64,000 bases of DNA from Thiohalobacter sp. IOR34 (lineage in GTDB: Bacteria > Pseudomonadota > Gammaproteobacteria > Thiohalobacterales > Thiohalobacteraceae), in NCBI RefSeq assembly GCF_030406045.1, contig NZ_CP128988.1, positions 1,337,438-1,401,437 on the forward strand, in the 5' to 3' direction. The notes under the pieces are model-generated. The model did no database searches and had not been told where the DNA came from. It saw nothing but the letters and a program-made list of their open reading frames with translations. The translations under genes were made by a program, and so were the position numbers. Positions 39,461 through 47,952 of this stretch are shown one piece after another (positions within the stretch are counted from its first letter, which is position 1; each line of letters starts with the position of its first letter).

Positions 39461-40859
39461 ACCCAATCAGGCCTTGTTCGGTCGAACGATCGTACTGACT
39501 GCGATCGATGGCTATCATCTTCGGTCATTTTTCAATACTGGCATCATTGACCGGTTGCTGGCAGCAGGGGTACAGGTCCGCTGTGTCTGCACCCATGCCG
39601 GGGAAGAGCTGGTATCCATGTATGAACAGCGGGGCGTGAGCTTTTATTTTATCGAGCCACGGCGCCCTGGGATACTGGAGTGGCTGTTGCTTGCGGTAGC
39701 CGGCGGAATTTTCAGACGACTGGTTCCTGATCAGACGCTTATCTGTTACCGGGTCAATTCCCGCTGGATCCGGCGTCTGGTTGCCAGCACAGCCGGGCTG
39801 CTGCTGCCGTTCCGCAGCGTGTATCGTATCCTCGATCGGCGTATCCGTTGTTTGCGTAACGACCGTGCTGTACGTCAATTTTTTGATGAGGCGCCCTGTG
39901 ATTTGCTGGTAGCCGGCACTCCGGGTTGGAAATATCCCGAACTCCCCTTTATACGGGAGGCGATACAGCGGGGAATTCCGACACTCTGCCAAATCCTGTC
40001 GTGGGACAATCTGTCCATGAAGGGGCCATTTGGTATCACCCCGGATCGGATCATGGTCTGGAACAGGCACATGAAGCGGCTGGCGGTGGAGCATTTCTAC
40101 CTGCGACCGGAACAGGTGTTTGTGACCGGGGCTCCCCAGTTTGATATCTACCATCGGAGCTTGCCTAACAAGCCTGCGGCCAAGTATGATATCTCGGTAA
40201 AATGCGGTATAAATCCTGAGAAATATCAAAGAGTTTTAATGATCGCCGGGATACCGACGGTGTTGGCTCCATTTCAGGGGGCCTTGGTCCGTGAAATTAC
40301 CACTCTGGCGCGCGCGGGGACCTGGGGGAAGGGGGTGGCCGTGGTTTTCAGGCCCCATCCCCAGAGTACACTGGAAGAGTATGACTTGCCCGATACGGAA
40401 GCATTGTTTGTCAATGACCCTCATGAGTACATCGAGGATAGCAAGGCGGACATCGCTTCACGCTGGCGATTCTCCAGCAGCGCATTATCCGAATTGGCGC
40501 AATCCCTGAGGGGGGCCGATGTCGTAATTACCGTGGCTTCTTCAATGACACTGGATTCTGCCGCCGTTGGTACACCCGTGGTCAATGTGGCCTACGATCC
40601 CGGTGGCCAGTTTCCTGGTGAGCTGCTGGAGAGTTATTATCGAAGCAGCCACTATCGGTTTATCACGGATAGTGGTGTCGTTCCGATTGCCCGCTCAACA
40701 CCAGAGTTGATCGAGGCGATAACAACAGCCCTCGATGAGCCGGATGCTATGGCGAGCAGGCAGAAGTCGCTAACAGAAGAAATATGCGGGCCATTCACTG
40801 CGAATGCTGCTGAGAGGCAGGCGGACATCATTTTGGAAATGTTAAAGAGCAACCGCTAG
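39453..40859 (+). CDS. GT-B fold transferase, CDP-glycerol-transferase/epimerase-like (paralogue 1)
   Basis: 468 residues from GTG 39453. No transmembrane segment is convincing. Diagnostic pieces are ILSWDNLSMKGPF, ITPDRIMVWNRHMKRLA, VTGAPQFDIYHR, VVFRPHPQSTLEEY and ITVASSMTLDSAAVGTPVVNVAYDPG. These resemble the C-terminal nucleotide-binding half of glycerophosphotransferases and UDP-GlcNAc 2-epimerases. Two further paralogues (47953, 49660) share the SWDN, GxPQF and VAS(S/T)M motifs. It is probably a glycosyltransferase for the locus-specific sugar; the activity is not assignable. Confidence 0.72.
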   Translation: MLEPNQALFGRTIVLTAIDGYHLRSFFNTGIIDRLLAAGVQVRCVCTHAGEELVSMYEQRGVSFYFIEPRRPGILEWLLLAVAGGIFRRLVPDQTLICYRVNSRWIRRLVASTAGLLLPFRSVYRILDRRIRCLRNDRAVRQFFDEAPCDLLVAGTPGWKYPELPFIREAIQRGIPTLCQILSWDNLSMKGPFGITPDRIMVWNRHMKRLAVEHFYLRPEQVFVTGAPQFDIYHRSLPNKPAAKYDISVKCGINPEKYQRVLMIAGIPTVLAPFQGALVREITTLARAGTWGKGVAVVFRPHPQSTLEEYDLPDTEALFVNDPHEYIEDSKADIASRWRFSSSALSELAQSLRGADVVITVASSMTLDSAAVGTPVVNVAYDPGGQFPGELLESYYRSSHYRFITDSGVVPIARSTPELIEAITTALDEPDAMASRQKSLTEEICGPFTANAAERQADIILEMLKSNR

Positions 40860-40888
40860 ACGGGTTTCTCTAAGGGGATAGGTTGTTA

Positions 40889-41872
40889 ATGTCAAGCAAA
40901 CCCAAGCTCATATATTACCGTATGCTGAATTTTCAGCAAGACAATATGGATTTGCTCAAGGAGAATTTTGACGTAATTGTGCTGGATGATCCTACGCAGG
41001 ATGATGATATTGAACTATTGGATGTCGTCGTCTCATTCGCTCCGTTGGGTTTCTATTTCAACGCGGAAAAAATGGATCGCATGCCGGCGCTACGTATTAT
41101 TGCGAGCAATACAACCTCCGTGCCACATATTGATGAAGCGGCTGCCAAAGAGCGTGGCATCAAGGTGATTTCACTGCGTGAGGAGCTTGCTTTTCTGAGG
41201 ACCATCACACCTACCGCAGAACTTACCTGGGGCTTGATGTTGACAATGATGCGCAATATACCGGGTGCTTTCCGTTCTGTCCTGGATGGGCAATGGTCGC
41301 GTTGGCCGTTCGGCGCGCCGAGAATGTTGTCCCGGATGACGCTGGGCTTGGTGGGTATTGGTCGAATTGGGGAAATTGTTGCGCGTTATGGCGTCGCCTT
41401 TGGTATGCCGGTGTACTATTACGATCCCTATGTAGAAATTCCACCTGTTGAAGGTGTTAGCAAGGTGGATTCACTGGAGGAGCTGGTTTCACTTAGTGAT
41501 GTGGTCAGCCTGCATCTCCACTTAACTGATGAAACCAGAAACCTGTTCAATGCTGCATTGTTTGACAAGTTCAGGGAGGGATCATATCTGATCAATACAT
41601 CTCGGGGGGCGATTGTCGAAACTGCCGCCATGCTGGCTGCGCTCGAATCCGGTCGACTGGCGGGCGCCGCAATCGACGTGCTCGACGATGAATTCGAGCA
41701 GGGTTTCAACAAATCAGTGAAGGAACATCCGCTGGTACGCTATGCCGCCACCCATGACAACCTGGTGATCACGCCGCATATTGCCGGTTCCACGGTCGAT
41801 GCCTGGCACTTGACACAGAAGCATACAATCAAACGTGCTCTGGAAGAGCTGGCAAAAATGGAGGTGGCCTGA
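40889..41872 (+). CDS. D-2-hydroxyacid dehydrogenase
   Basis: 327 residues from ATG 40889 (AAGGGG upstream). Rossmann motif LGLVGIGRIGEIVARYG, LHLHLTDETRNLFN, NTSRGAIVETAAMLAALESG and the catalytic His in ITPHIAGSTVDAW. The family reduces 2-keto acids or oxidises D-2-hydroxyacids. Lying between the transferase and neuA, and near fkbH and an ACP, it may make a hydroxyacid (for example lactate or glycerate derived) used as an acyl decoration; this is inference. It overlaps neuA by 1 base. Confidence 0.85.
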   Translation: MSSKPKLIYYRMLNFQQDNMDLLKENFDVIVLDDPTQDDDIELLDVVVSFAPLGFYFNAEKMDRMPALRIIASNTTSVPHIDEAAAKERGIKVISLREELAFLRTITPTAELTWGLMLTMMRNIPGAFRSVLDGQWSRWPFGAPRMLSRMTLGLVGIGRIGEIVARYGVAFGMPVYYYDPYVEIPPVEGVSKVDSLEELVSLSDVVSLHLHLTDETRNLFNAALFDKFREGSYLINTSRGAIVETAAMLAALESGRLAGAAIDVLDDEFEQGFNKSVKEHPLVRYAATHDNLVITPHIAGSTVDAWHLTQKHTIKRALEELAKMEVA

Positions 41873-42579
41873 TGGCGGGTAAAACGCTTGGAGTGATTCC
41901 TGCCCGTGGCGGTTCAAAGAGTATTCCTCACAAGAACATTACTGAATTTTGCGGGCGACCGTTGATTGAACATGTTATTGAGGCGGGACTACGTTGCAGT
42001 CTTATCGATGAACTGGTCTGCTCTACTGATGATGACAAGATCGCGGCGGTAGTTGAGAGCATGGGGGTGAGGGTCATACCGAGACCGGCAGAACTTGCCC
42101 AGGACGATACGCCGGTACTGGATGTATTGAAGGATCTGATGCTGAGGCATGGCGACCGGATAGATATTGTTCCACTGCTGCAACCAACCTCGCCATTCCT
42201 GCTGCCAGAACATATCGATGCATGTGTTGCGGCAATGAAGAATGATCCGGAATGTGATTCTGCACAAACGGTATCCAGATTTCCGCATAACTACCATGCC
42301 TACAACCAGCGTGTTGTTGAAGATGGCTATGTATCTTTCCGTTTTCGAGATGAGCGCCTCGCCTGTTATAACAAGCAGAGCAAACCAAGATTCCATATTT
42401 TCGGCAATCTTGTAGTTACTCGAAAACGGACCCTGATGGAGAAGAATGAAATATTCGGAGAACGTTCGATTGCGATAGAGGTACCACAGCCGTATGCCTT
42501 TGATCTCGACACAAAGGAAGATATAGCTTATGGGCAATTTCTTCTGGAGCGGGGACAGGTATGCATCCCCTGGCTTTGA
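41872..42579 (+). CDS. neuA: CMP-nonulosonic acid cytidylyltransferase
   Basis: 235 residues starting in TGATG. N-terminal CTP-binding motif LGVIPARGGSKSIPHKNI, the conserved DELVCSTDDDKIA, LLQPTSPF and FDLDTKEDI. It activates the NeuB product with CTP for transfer. Length and motifs fit NeuA/LegF/PseF; substrate choice cannot be told. After it the operon is broken by a defective IS. Confidence 0.95.
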   Translation: MAGKTLGVIPARGGSKSIPHKNITEFCGRPLIEHVIEAGLRCSLIDELVCSTDDDKIAAVVESMGVRVIPRPAELAQDDTPVLDVLKDLMLRHGDRIDIVPLLQPTSPFLLPEHIDACVAAMKNDPECDSAQTVSRFPHNYHAYNQRVVEDGYVSFRFRDERLACYNKQSKPRFHIFGNLVVTRKRTLMEKNEIFGERSIAIEVPQPYAFDLDTKEDIAYGQFLLERGQVCIPWL

Positions 42580-42639
42580 ATGAATATTGACCGTCTCATA
42601 ATTGTTTAAACAGTGGTGGATATATTGTAGAATGCGCGG

Positions 42640-43691
42640 ATGAGCACGACAGATGCACGCGGTCTGAAACACGAAGAGCTCACGGAGCTTCGCAAGCGGG
42701 GCGTTATGGCGGTTCAGAACGGGGAGTCACCTGAGGACGTGGCGCGGATATTAGGGATTTCACGCGTTACGATCTATAACTGGCTGGCACTTTATCGCAG
42801 GGGTGGCCCGGATGCGCTGGATGCCCGCAAACGAGGGGGGCGAAAGCGGAAGCTGGATGCAAAGTCAATGGAATGGCTTTACGAGGCGATCACGCGGAAG
42901 ACGCCAGATCAGTACAGATTTCCATTTGTTCTCTGGACGAGCAGGCTTGTTGGCGAGCTGATCAAGGAACAGCTTGGGATCAGTTTGAGCAAGGCTTCGG
43001 TTTGCCGGTTGCTCAATCAGCTTGGACTGTCCGCACAAAGGCCACTGATGCGTGCCCACCAGCAAAGCCCCGAGCAGGTTGATCACTGGATGAATAATGA
43101 GTTTCCATCCATTCGCGCCAAGGCGAAGCGTGAGAAGGCAGAAATCTGGTTTGCCGATGAGGCCGGTATTCGAGTTGATGCTTATGCCGATGCCAACTGC
43201 TTGCCCAAAGGAGGGCGTTCGATTGTATCCAGCGTGGGGGCGCGCATTGAACTGAGCCACATCTCTGCAGTCAGCCCGCAAGGCGATTTTCGTTTCATGT
43301 GTGTCGGGAGGTGCGTGAGTTCCGGACTATTCATCGATTTCCTGAAGAGGATGATCCGAAGCACTGAACGCAAGGTGTTTCTGATCGTTGATAGCCACCC
43401 TACGCACAAGGCGAAGATGGTAGGGGAGTTTGTAGAATCCGTTGCGGATCGCCTGGAGTTGATTTTTTTACAGCCGTGCTCTCCCGAGCCCAATCCTGAC
43501 GAATTCTTATTGAATGATCGCAAGACAACCTGCCGGGGAGATATTCCATCGCCGGTATTGAGCAATTGAAGCAAGAAGTGATGTCGTATCTTCGTCTCAT
43601 CCAGAAATCACCCGAGAGAGTGCGATCCTATATCAAGCCCCAAACACCTGCATATGCGGCTGAACAGGGCCATATTCAGTTGCCGGGTTAA
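42640..43691 (+). pseudogene. IS630-family transposase, frameshifted
   Basis: The first 297 or so codons are intact: HTH region (VARILGISRVTIYNWLALYR), winged helix (LSKASVCRLLNQLGLSAQRP), and the DDE residues in WFADEAGIR, LIVDSHPTHK and CSPEPNPDEFL. After about 43533 the frame ends in DIPSPVLSN and stops at 43569, while the expected continuation RYSIAGIEQLKQEVMSYL is in another frame and runs to TAA 43689-43691. One indel near 43533-43537 explains this. It is a different lineage from the element in the CRISPR array. Terminal repeats were not clearly delimited. Confidence 0.85.
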
Positions 43692-43726
43692 TAACAACCG
43701 TCAGATTCTCTGAACAGGCTACACTG

Positions 43727-44935
43727 GTGGAAGACCCAATAACAAAATTGTTCGTAGGATATGAGGACAGTGTTCGTAAAACGATCACCCGGGAGGATGT
43801 TGATGCATTTGCCCGACTTTCCGGTGATTACAACGAACTCCACATGGATGATGAATTCGCTGCCAAGACTCAGTTCGAGCAGCGAGTTGTGCATGGATTT
43901 CTGCACGCCAGCCTGTTGTCTACGCTGGTTGGCATGAAGATTCCTGGACATGGTGCTCTCTATCTTTCTCAGGAAATTGATTTCACCGGGCCCGTTTTCA
44001 TTGGAGATACGGTGGTTGCAACCGGAACCATCACCGCAATAGACAAGGTTACGCGAGTCATTGAAATGGATACGCTGATTCGTAATCAGCATGGAGATGT
44101 GGTATTGCGTGGCAAAGCTCGCTCCAAGGTCCTCAGGTTGAGCGAATGGCGCGGAAAGGATGAAGAAAAAAGGGAGCTGGAAATGAGCAACCTGCTGGAA
44201 GGCAAGATCGCACTGGTCACCGGAAGTTCACGGGGTATTGGCAGTGAGATCGCGAAGACACTCGCCGCCAACGGCGCCATGGTCTGGATAAATTATGCTC
44301 GTAGCAAAGGCGCAGCAAATGATACCGTGGCCTGCATACAGGAAATGGGAGGCAAAGCCGAGATTGTCAAGGCAGACGTCTGCAGTGAGGAAGAAGTAGT
44401 CTCGATGATGGAAACCATCCAGGCTGCTGGTGGAATGGATATTCTTGTAAATAACGCCGGTCCGAAGATCGCTAGTGGAACCTTTGCGCAGTGGAGTTGG
44501 GAGGATATGGCCTCAAGCTTCGAAAGCATAGTTGGCAGTGCCTTTCGTGTTACTCAATTGGCGTTGCCACTGTTGAAAGAGCGTCAGGGGAAAATTATAA
44601 ACATGATAAGCTCGGCAGCGCTGGGGAGAACAGCCTATAACTGGCTGCCGTATGTTACCGCAAAGAGTGCACTGATTGGGATGAGTAAAAACCTTGCGCA
44701 GGAATTGGGGCCGTCTGGTATCAATGTCAATATGGTTTCACCTTCGATGGTCGATACCGATCTTGTTGCAGATGTTCCTGAAAGATTTCGGAAGATGATG
44801 GTTTCACAGACACCGCTTAGAAGAATGGCAACAACCAATGATGTGGCCGGGGCTGTGCTCTATTTAAGCTCACCACTATCAGATTTCGTTACCGGGGAAA
44901 ACATACTGGTGGCTGGTGGCCAGGTAATGGTCTGA
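43727..44935 (+). CDS. MaoC-type (R)-hydratase fused to a FabG-like reductase
   Basis: 402 residues from GTG 43727. Residues 1-145 are a hot-dog MaoC/PhaJ domain: ITREDVDAFARLSGDYNELH with the catalytic Asp and His, and VVHGFLHASLLSTL. After a charged linker, residues 160-402 form an SDR: LVTGSSRGIGSEIAKTLA, NNAGPKIASG, catalytic Ser and Y-x3-K in YVTAKSALIGMSKN, and a FabG-like end GENILVAGGQVMV. The fused enzyme could interconvert 3-keto-, 3-hydroxy- and enoyl-thioesters. Next to fkbH and an ACP it probably makes an acyl chain such as (R)-3-hydroxyacyl for sugar decoration. The fusion is uncommon. Confidence 0.87.
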   Translation: MEDPITKLFVGYEDSVRKTITREDVDAFARLSGDYNELHMDDEFAAKTQFEQRVVHGFLHASLLSTLVGMKIPGHGALYLSQEIDFTGPVFIGDTVVATGTITAIDKVTRVIEMDTLIRNQHGDVVLRGKARSKVLRLSEWRGKDEEKRELEMSNLLEGKIALVTGSSRGIGSEIAKTLAANGAMVWINYARSKGAANDTVACIQEMGGKAEIVKADVCSEEEVVSMMETIQAAGGMDILVNNAGPKIASGTFAQWSWEDMASSFESIVGSAFRVTQLALPLLKERQGKIINMISSAALGRTAYNWLPYVTAKSALIGMSKNLAQELGPSGINVNMVSPSMVDTDLVADVPERFRKMMVSQTPLRRMATTNDVAGAVLYLSSPLSDFVTGENILVAGGQVMV

Positions 44936-44975
44936 TTTCAGACACAACCCCTCATGCAAATCCTGTATTGGTTGA

Positions 44976-47192
44976 ATGGCCGTGAGTAACGCATCGTTAC
45001 ATTCCTCTATTCTTGATCAGCTTGCCGAACGAGAAGGCCTGGTTGGCCGTGATCTGCGCTTTCTGCGTTGTCTCTCCTGGGAGAAAATCGATATCGAAGT
45101 AGCACAGAGATTTTTCTCCAGAATAAATGAGACAGGGGTGAAGATTGATCCCGCTTCACTGGAGGCCGCAATTGTTGGTGGCCATGTGATAGACCATCAA
45201 ACAGGCGGTGCAGATCCGATGTGGGCTGTCAACGATCTGAATCGTCTACTTCGAGATGCGGCCGATGCCGAGGCTTATCGGGAACCCGTCAGCAACCTGC
45301 TGCAGGCATCTGGATTATCCCCGGCTCTGATAAAGCGTGCCGTAACTGTGCTGATCAATGCTGGTCAGAATGGGTTGGCATTACGCTTGGCACTTGCGCG
45401 CTGGTTGGACAGGCCAGAAGTTCTCAATTCGCTTGGCGCAGAGCTGAAAAAATATAAGGAAGACCTGGAGCCTGCTTCCTTCCTGGTAACAGGGTTTTCC
45501 ACCCTGAATATCTTTTCAGATGATTTTTCCAAGGCGTGTGCAGTACATGGGGTGAATGCGCAAATACAAACCACTGACTATGGTCAGGCCATTCAGTCAT
45601 TGCTGAACACGGCAGATTCCAGTTATAACGGAGTCCTGATTGTACTGGACCGTGATGGCCTGCTGCCCGTTGACTGGCGCCATTCGGGTGGCGACATAGA
45701 ACAATTGATACTGGAACGTGTCACGCAATTGGCCGAGGCAATTCATTCATTTTCAGACAAGACTGGTATCCCCATCCTTGTCAATACATTGCCCAGGCCA
45801 GTGTCTCCATCATTCGGCGTTATTGACAATACAGCGCCAGGTGGTGAAGGGAGGATTGTCAACCGGGTCAATTCGATCCTGTATGATCTGGCTGAGAGTT
45901 TAGCCAATGTATTATTGGTCGATTCGGATATGGCGCTGGCGGATATACCGGCATCAGCCAGGATCGATGATAAACTGTTTTATTATGGCAGGATTCCATT
46001 CTCTAACCAGGCCAGCAGGCTTCTTGCAAGTGCTTTTTCATCCACATTCGTGTCATTGAAGACAGGTCCGGCAAAGGTGCTGGCACTTGATCTCGACAAT
46101 ACCATGTGGGGTGGTATTTATGGAGAGGATGGTGTGGCGAACCTCCAATGTGACGAGGAGTTTCCCGGCAATGTTTTTCGCGCATTCCAGCAGGAGTGTT
46201 TGCGACTGAAAAATCAGGGCATGCTTTTGGTCGTGCTCAGCAAGAACAATCCAGATGCGATCAGTGTCTTTGATGAGCATCAGGGTATGATCCTGAAGAA
46301 GAAAGATTTTGTGGCCCACCGCATCAATTGGGATCTCAAGGCACAGAATATCCGCGAACTTGCTGAGGAACTCAATCTGGGGCTGCAGAGTTTCATATTC
46401 CTCGATGACAGCTCACATGAGCGATCGGCAATGCGTGCCATGTGCCCGGAGGTGATTGTACCCGAGTTGCCAGATGATCCGAGTCATTGGGTTCGATTTC
46501 TCAGAGGACTTCGGGAGACCTGGGTCTTGCGCATGACTGATGAAGACCGCAGGCGCAGTGAGATGTATATTGCTGATCGCCAGAGAAAGGATCTGAAAAA
46601 GGTCAGTCGCTCAATCGAAGAATATTTGCTCAGTTTGCATCAGTCACTGACGCTGATACGGGTAGATGATAATTGTCTGAAGCGCATTGCCCAACTGCAC
46701 CTTAGAACCAATCAATTCAATCTTACGACGGAGAGACTCGATGCTGCTGCAATCAGCAAGATGCGTCAGCAGGATGACAAATTTGTCATGCTGGCAGGCA
46801 GAGTGGTCGACAAGTTTGGTGATCATGGCATTGTGATTACCGGAATAGCGGAAGTTGATGGTGATGTTGCCACAATACGAACCTTTCTTATGAGTTGTCG
46901 TGTGATTGGTCGTAACGTCGAGGATGCTTTCCTGTGCGCCCTGATCGATGAATTGGTGGGAAGGGGTGTCAAGCGTATAATGGGAATCTTTCGGCCAACC
47001 AGCAAGAATCAGCAGGTTGCCGAGTTTTATCCCAAGCATGGATTTTCATCTGAGAAGGCTTTGGAAGACGGAAAGTGCTGGGAGCTGGGAATCGATAATG
47101 GTAGTGCAAAACCAGTCTGCCCGGCTGGTATCGAAATATTGAAGGAATGGGATGACGGAAATTCCACCTGTAAAGTACAAGTGTCTCATTGA
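44976..47192 (+). CDS. FkbH-like HAD-family protein (HAD-IIIC plus GNAT-like domain)
   Basis: 738 residues. A long N-terminal domain precedes the HAD catalytic motif VLALDLDNTMWGG (Asp pair near residues 372-374) with VVLSKNNPDAI and FIFLDDSSHERSAMRA. A C-terminal acetyltransferase-like domain follows (LHLRTNQFNLTTERL, RTFLMSCRVIGRNVEDAFL). FkbH-type enzymes move a glyceryl unit from 1,3-bisphosphoglycerate to an acyl carrier protein. The ACP gene follows within 12 bases, supporting glyceryl-ACP (or related hydroxyacyl-ACP) formation. Confidence 0.9.
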   Translation: MAVSNASLHSSILDQLAEREGLVGRDLRFLRCLSWEKIDIEVAQRFFSRINETGVKIDPASLEAAIVGGHVIDHQTGGADPMWAVNDLNRLLRDAADAEAYREPVSNLLQASGLSPALIKRAVTVLINAGQNGLALRLALARWLDRPEVLNSLGAELKKYKEDLEPASFLVTGFSTLNIFSDDFSKACAVHGVNAQIQTTDYGQAIQSLLNTADSSYNGVLIVLDRDGLLPVDWRHSGGDIEQLILERVTQLAEAIHSFSDKTGIPILVNTLPRPVSPSFGVIDNTAPGGEGRIVNRVNSILYDLAESLANVLLVDSDMALADIPASARIDDKLFYYGRIPFSNQASRLLASAFSSTFVSLKTGPAKVLALDLDNTMWGGIYGEDGVANLQCDEEFPGNVFRAFQQECLRLKNQGMLLVVLSKNNPDAISVFDEHQGMILKKKDFVAHRINWDLKAQNIRELAEELNLGLQSFIFLDDSSHERSAMRAMCPEVIVPELPDDPSHWVRFLRGLRETWVLRMTDEDRRRSEMYIADRQRKDLKKVSRSIEEYLLSLHQSLTLIRVDDNCLKRIAQLHLRTNQFNLTTERLDAAAISKMRQQDDKFVMLAGRVVDKFGDHGIVITGIAEVDGDVATIRTFLMSCRVIGRNVEDAFLCALIDELVGRGVKRIMGIFRPTSKNQQVAEFYPKHGFSSEKALEDGKCWELGIDNGSAKPVCPAGIEILKEWDDGNSTCKVQVSH

Positions 47193-47203
47193 GTGATCAG
47201 GTA

Positions 47204-47443
47204 ATGAATAAAGCTGAATATCAGGAAATTGTCGCGTTACTGAGCGACTTGCTGGAATACGAGGGAGAGCTACACGTAGGGCTGTCGCGGGATGATATTC
47301 CCAAATGGGACTCCCTCAAGCATGTACAGATCATCGAGGCACTGGAACAGGAATTCGATGTGCAGTTGTCCATGGATGAGATGATCGAAATTCAGGGTAT
47401 ACAAGATATTGTTAATGTTCTTGAAAGGCACTCGGCTATCTAA
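47204..47443 (+). CDS. Acyl carrier protein
   Basis: 79 residues from ATG 47204 (AGG upstream); a TTG at 47189 overlaps the fkbH stop. Four-helix ACP with the 4'-phosphopantetheine Ser in IPKWDSLKHVQIIEAL and an acidic helix III (LSMDEMIEIQGIQDIVNVLE). The DSL motif is standard. It is a dedicated carrier for the FkbH and MaoC-SDR products rather than the fatty-acid AcpP, judged by its context. Confidence 0.92.
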   Translation: MNKAEYQEIVALLSDLLEYEGELHVGLSRDDIPKWDSLKHVQIIEALEQEFDVQLSMDEMIEIQGIQDIVNVLERHSAI

Positions 47444-47537
47444 GGCTTGTTTGAATAAGCCATGAAAGACCTTATCCAAGGTCTGGTATTAACCCGGTAC
47501 TCGAAACAGAAGCTACATGTGAAATTACTGAGACAAT

Positions 47538-47559
47538 GCACCAATGGTGCGTTTTTTTT
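47538..47559 (+). terminator. Rho-independent terminator after the ACP gene
   Basis: GCACC-AAT-GGTGC followed by G and T8 (47552-47559), 94 bases after the ACP stop. The stem is short but the T-run is excellent. Confidence 0.75.
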
Positions 47560-47593
47560 GGGAGTCTGAAATCCAGATGGGTTTCAGACTCCC
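47560..47593. repeat. Perfect 12-bp hairpin next to the terminator
   Basis: GGGAGTCTGAAA (47560-47571) and TTTCAGACTCCC (47582-47593) around a 10-base loop, starting at the base after the T-run. It has no obvious role; a mobile-element end is possible. Confidence 0.7.
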
Positions 47594-47952
47594 AGGATTA
47601 CTTGACCTGATCGAGGCGAGATCTGAAATGGGTTGCTGACAGAGCCGTGTAATTCTGCTTATCGCAAGGTTTGTGACCTCATAACAATTACAGACAAGGA
47701 GATGCAAGAAGTCATGGAGAGGCCAGGATATCGACATGCAAGATTTTTCCGCCATGAAAAACACGGGGTCAAGTATATAAGCCATCCTCTGCGCCAGCAT
47801 GACGTAATCACGAACATGCCAAGACAAAGGACAAGCAAGCCTCATTCAGTGGCTTTGTTATCCTTTGTCCTGGTATTGCTGCATCAATGCCTTCTTGCTC
47901 CAGATGATACGCGCATTATCGCGAATCCCATGGTCTGAGAAGGGTTCTGGTC
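47594..47952 (+). other. Gap without a recognisable gene
   Basis: An open frame of 101 codons (47633-47938) begins at an alternative start and has no recognisable domain. Its middle part (KEMQEVMERPGYRHARFF) could be a decayed fragment of a transposase or toxin-antitoxin protein, but there is no solid support. No promoter boxes were identified for the following gene. Confidence 0.4.

Noticed and set aside
47633-47938. 101-codon open frame before the second GT-B paralogue
   Set aside because: No domain, no ribosome-binding site and odd composition; treated as non-coding.
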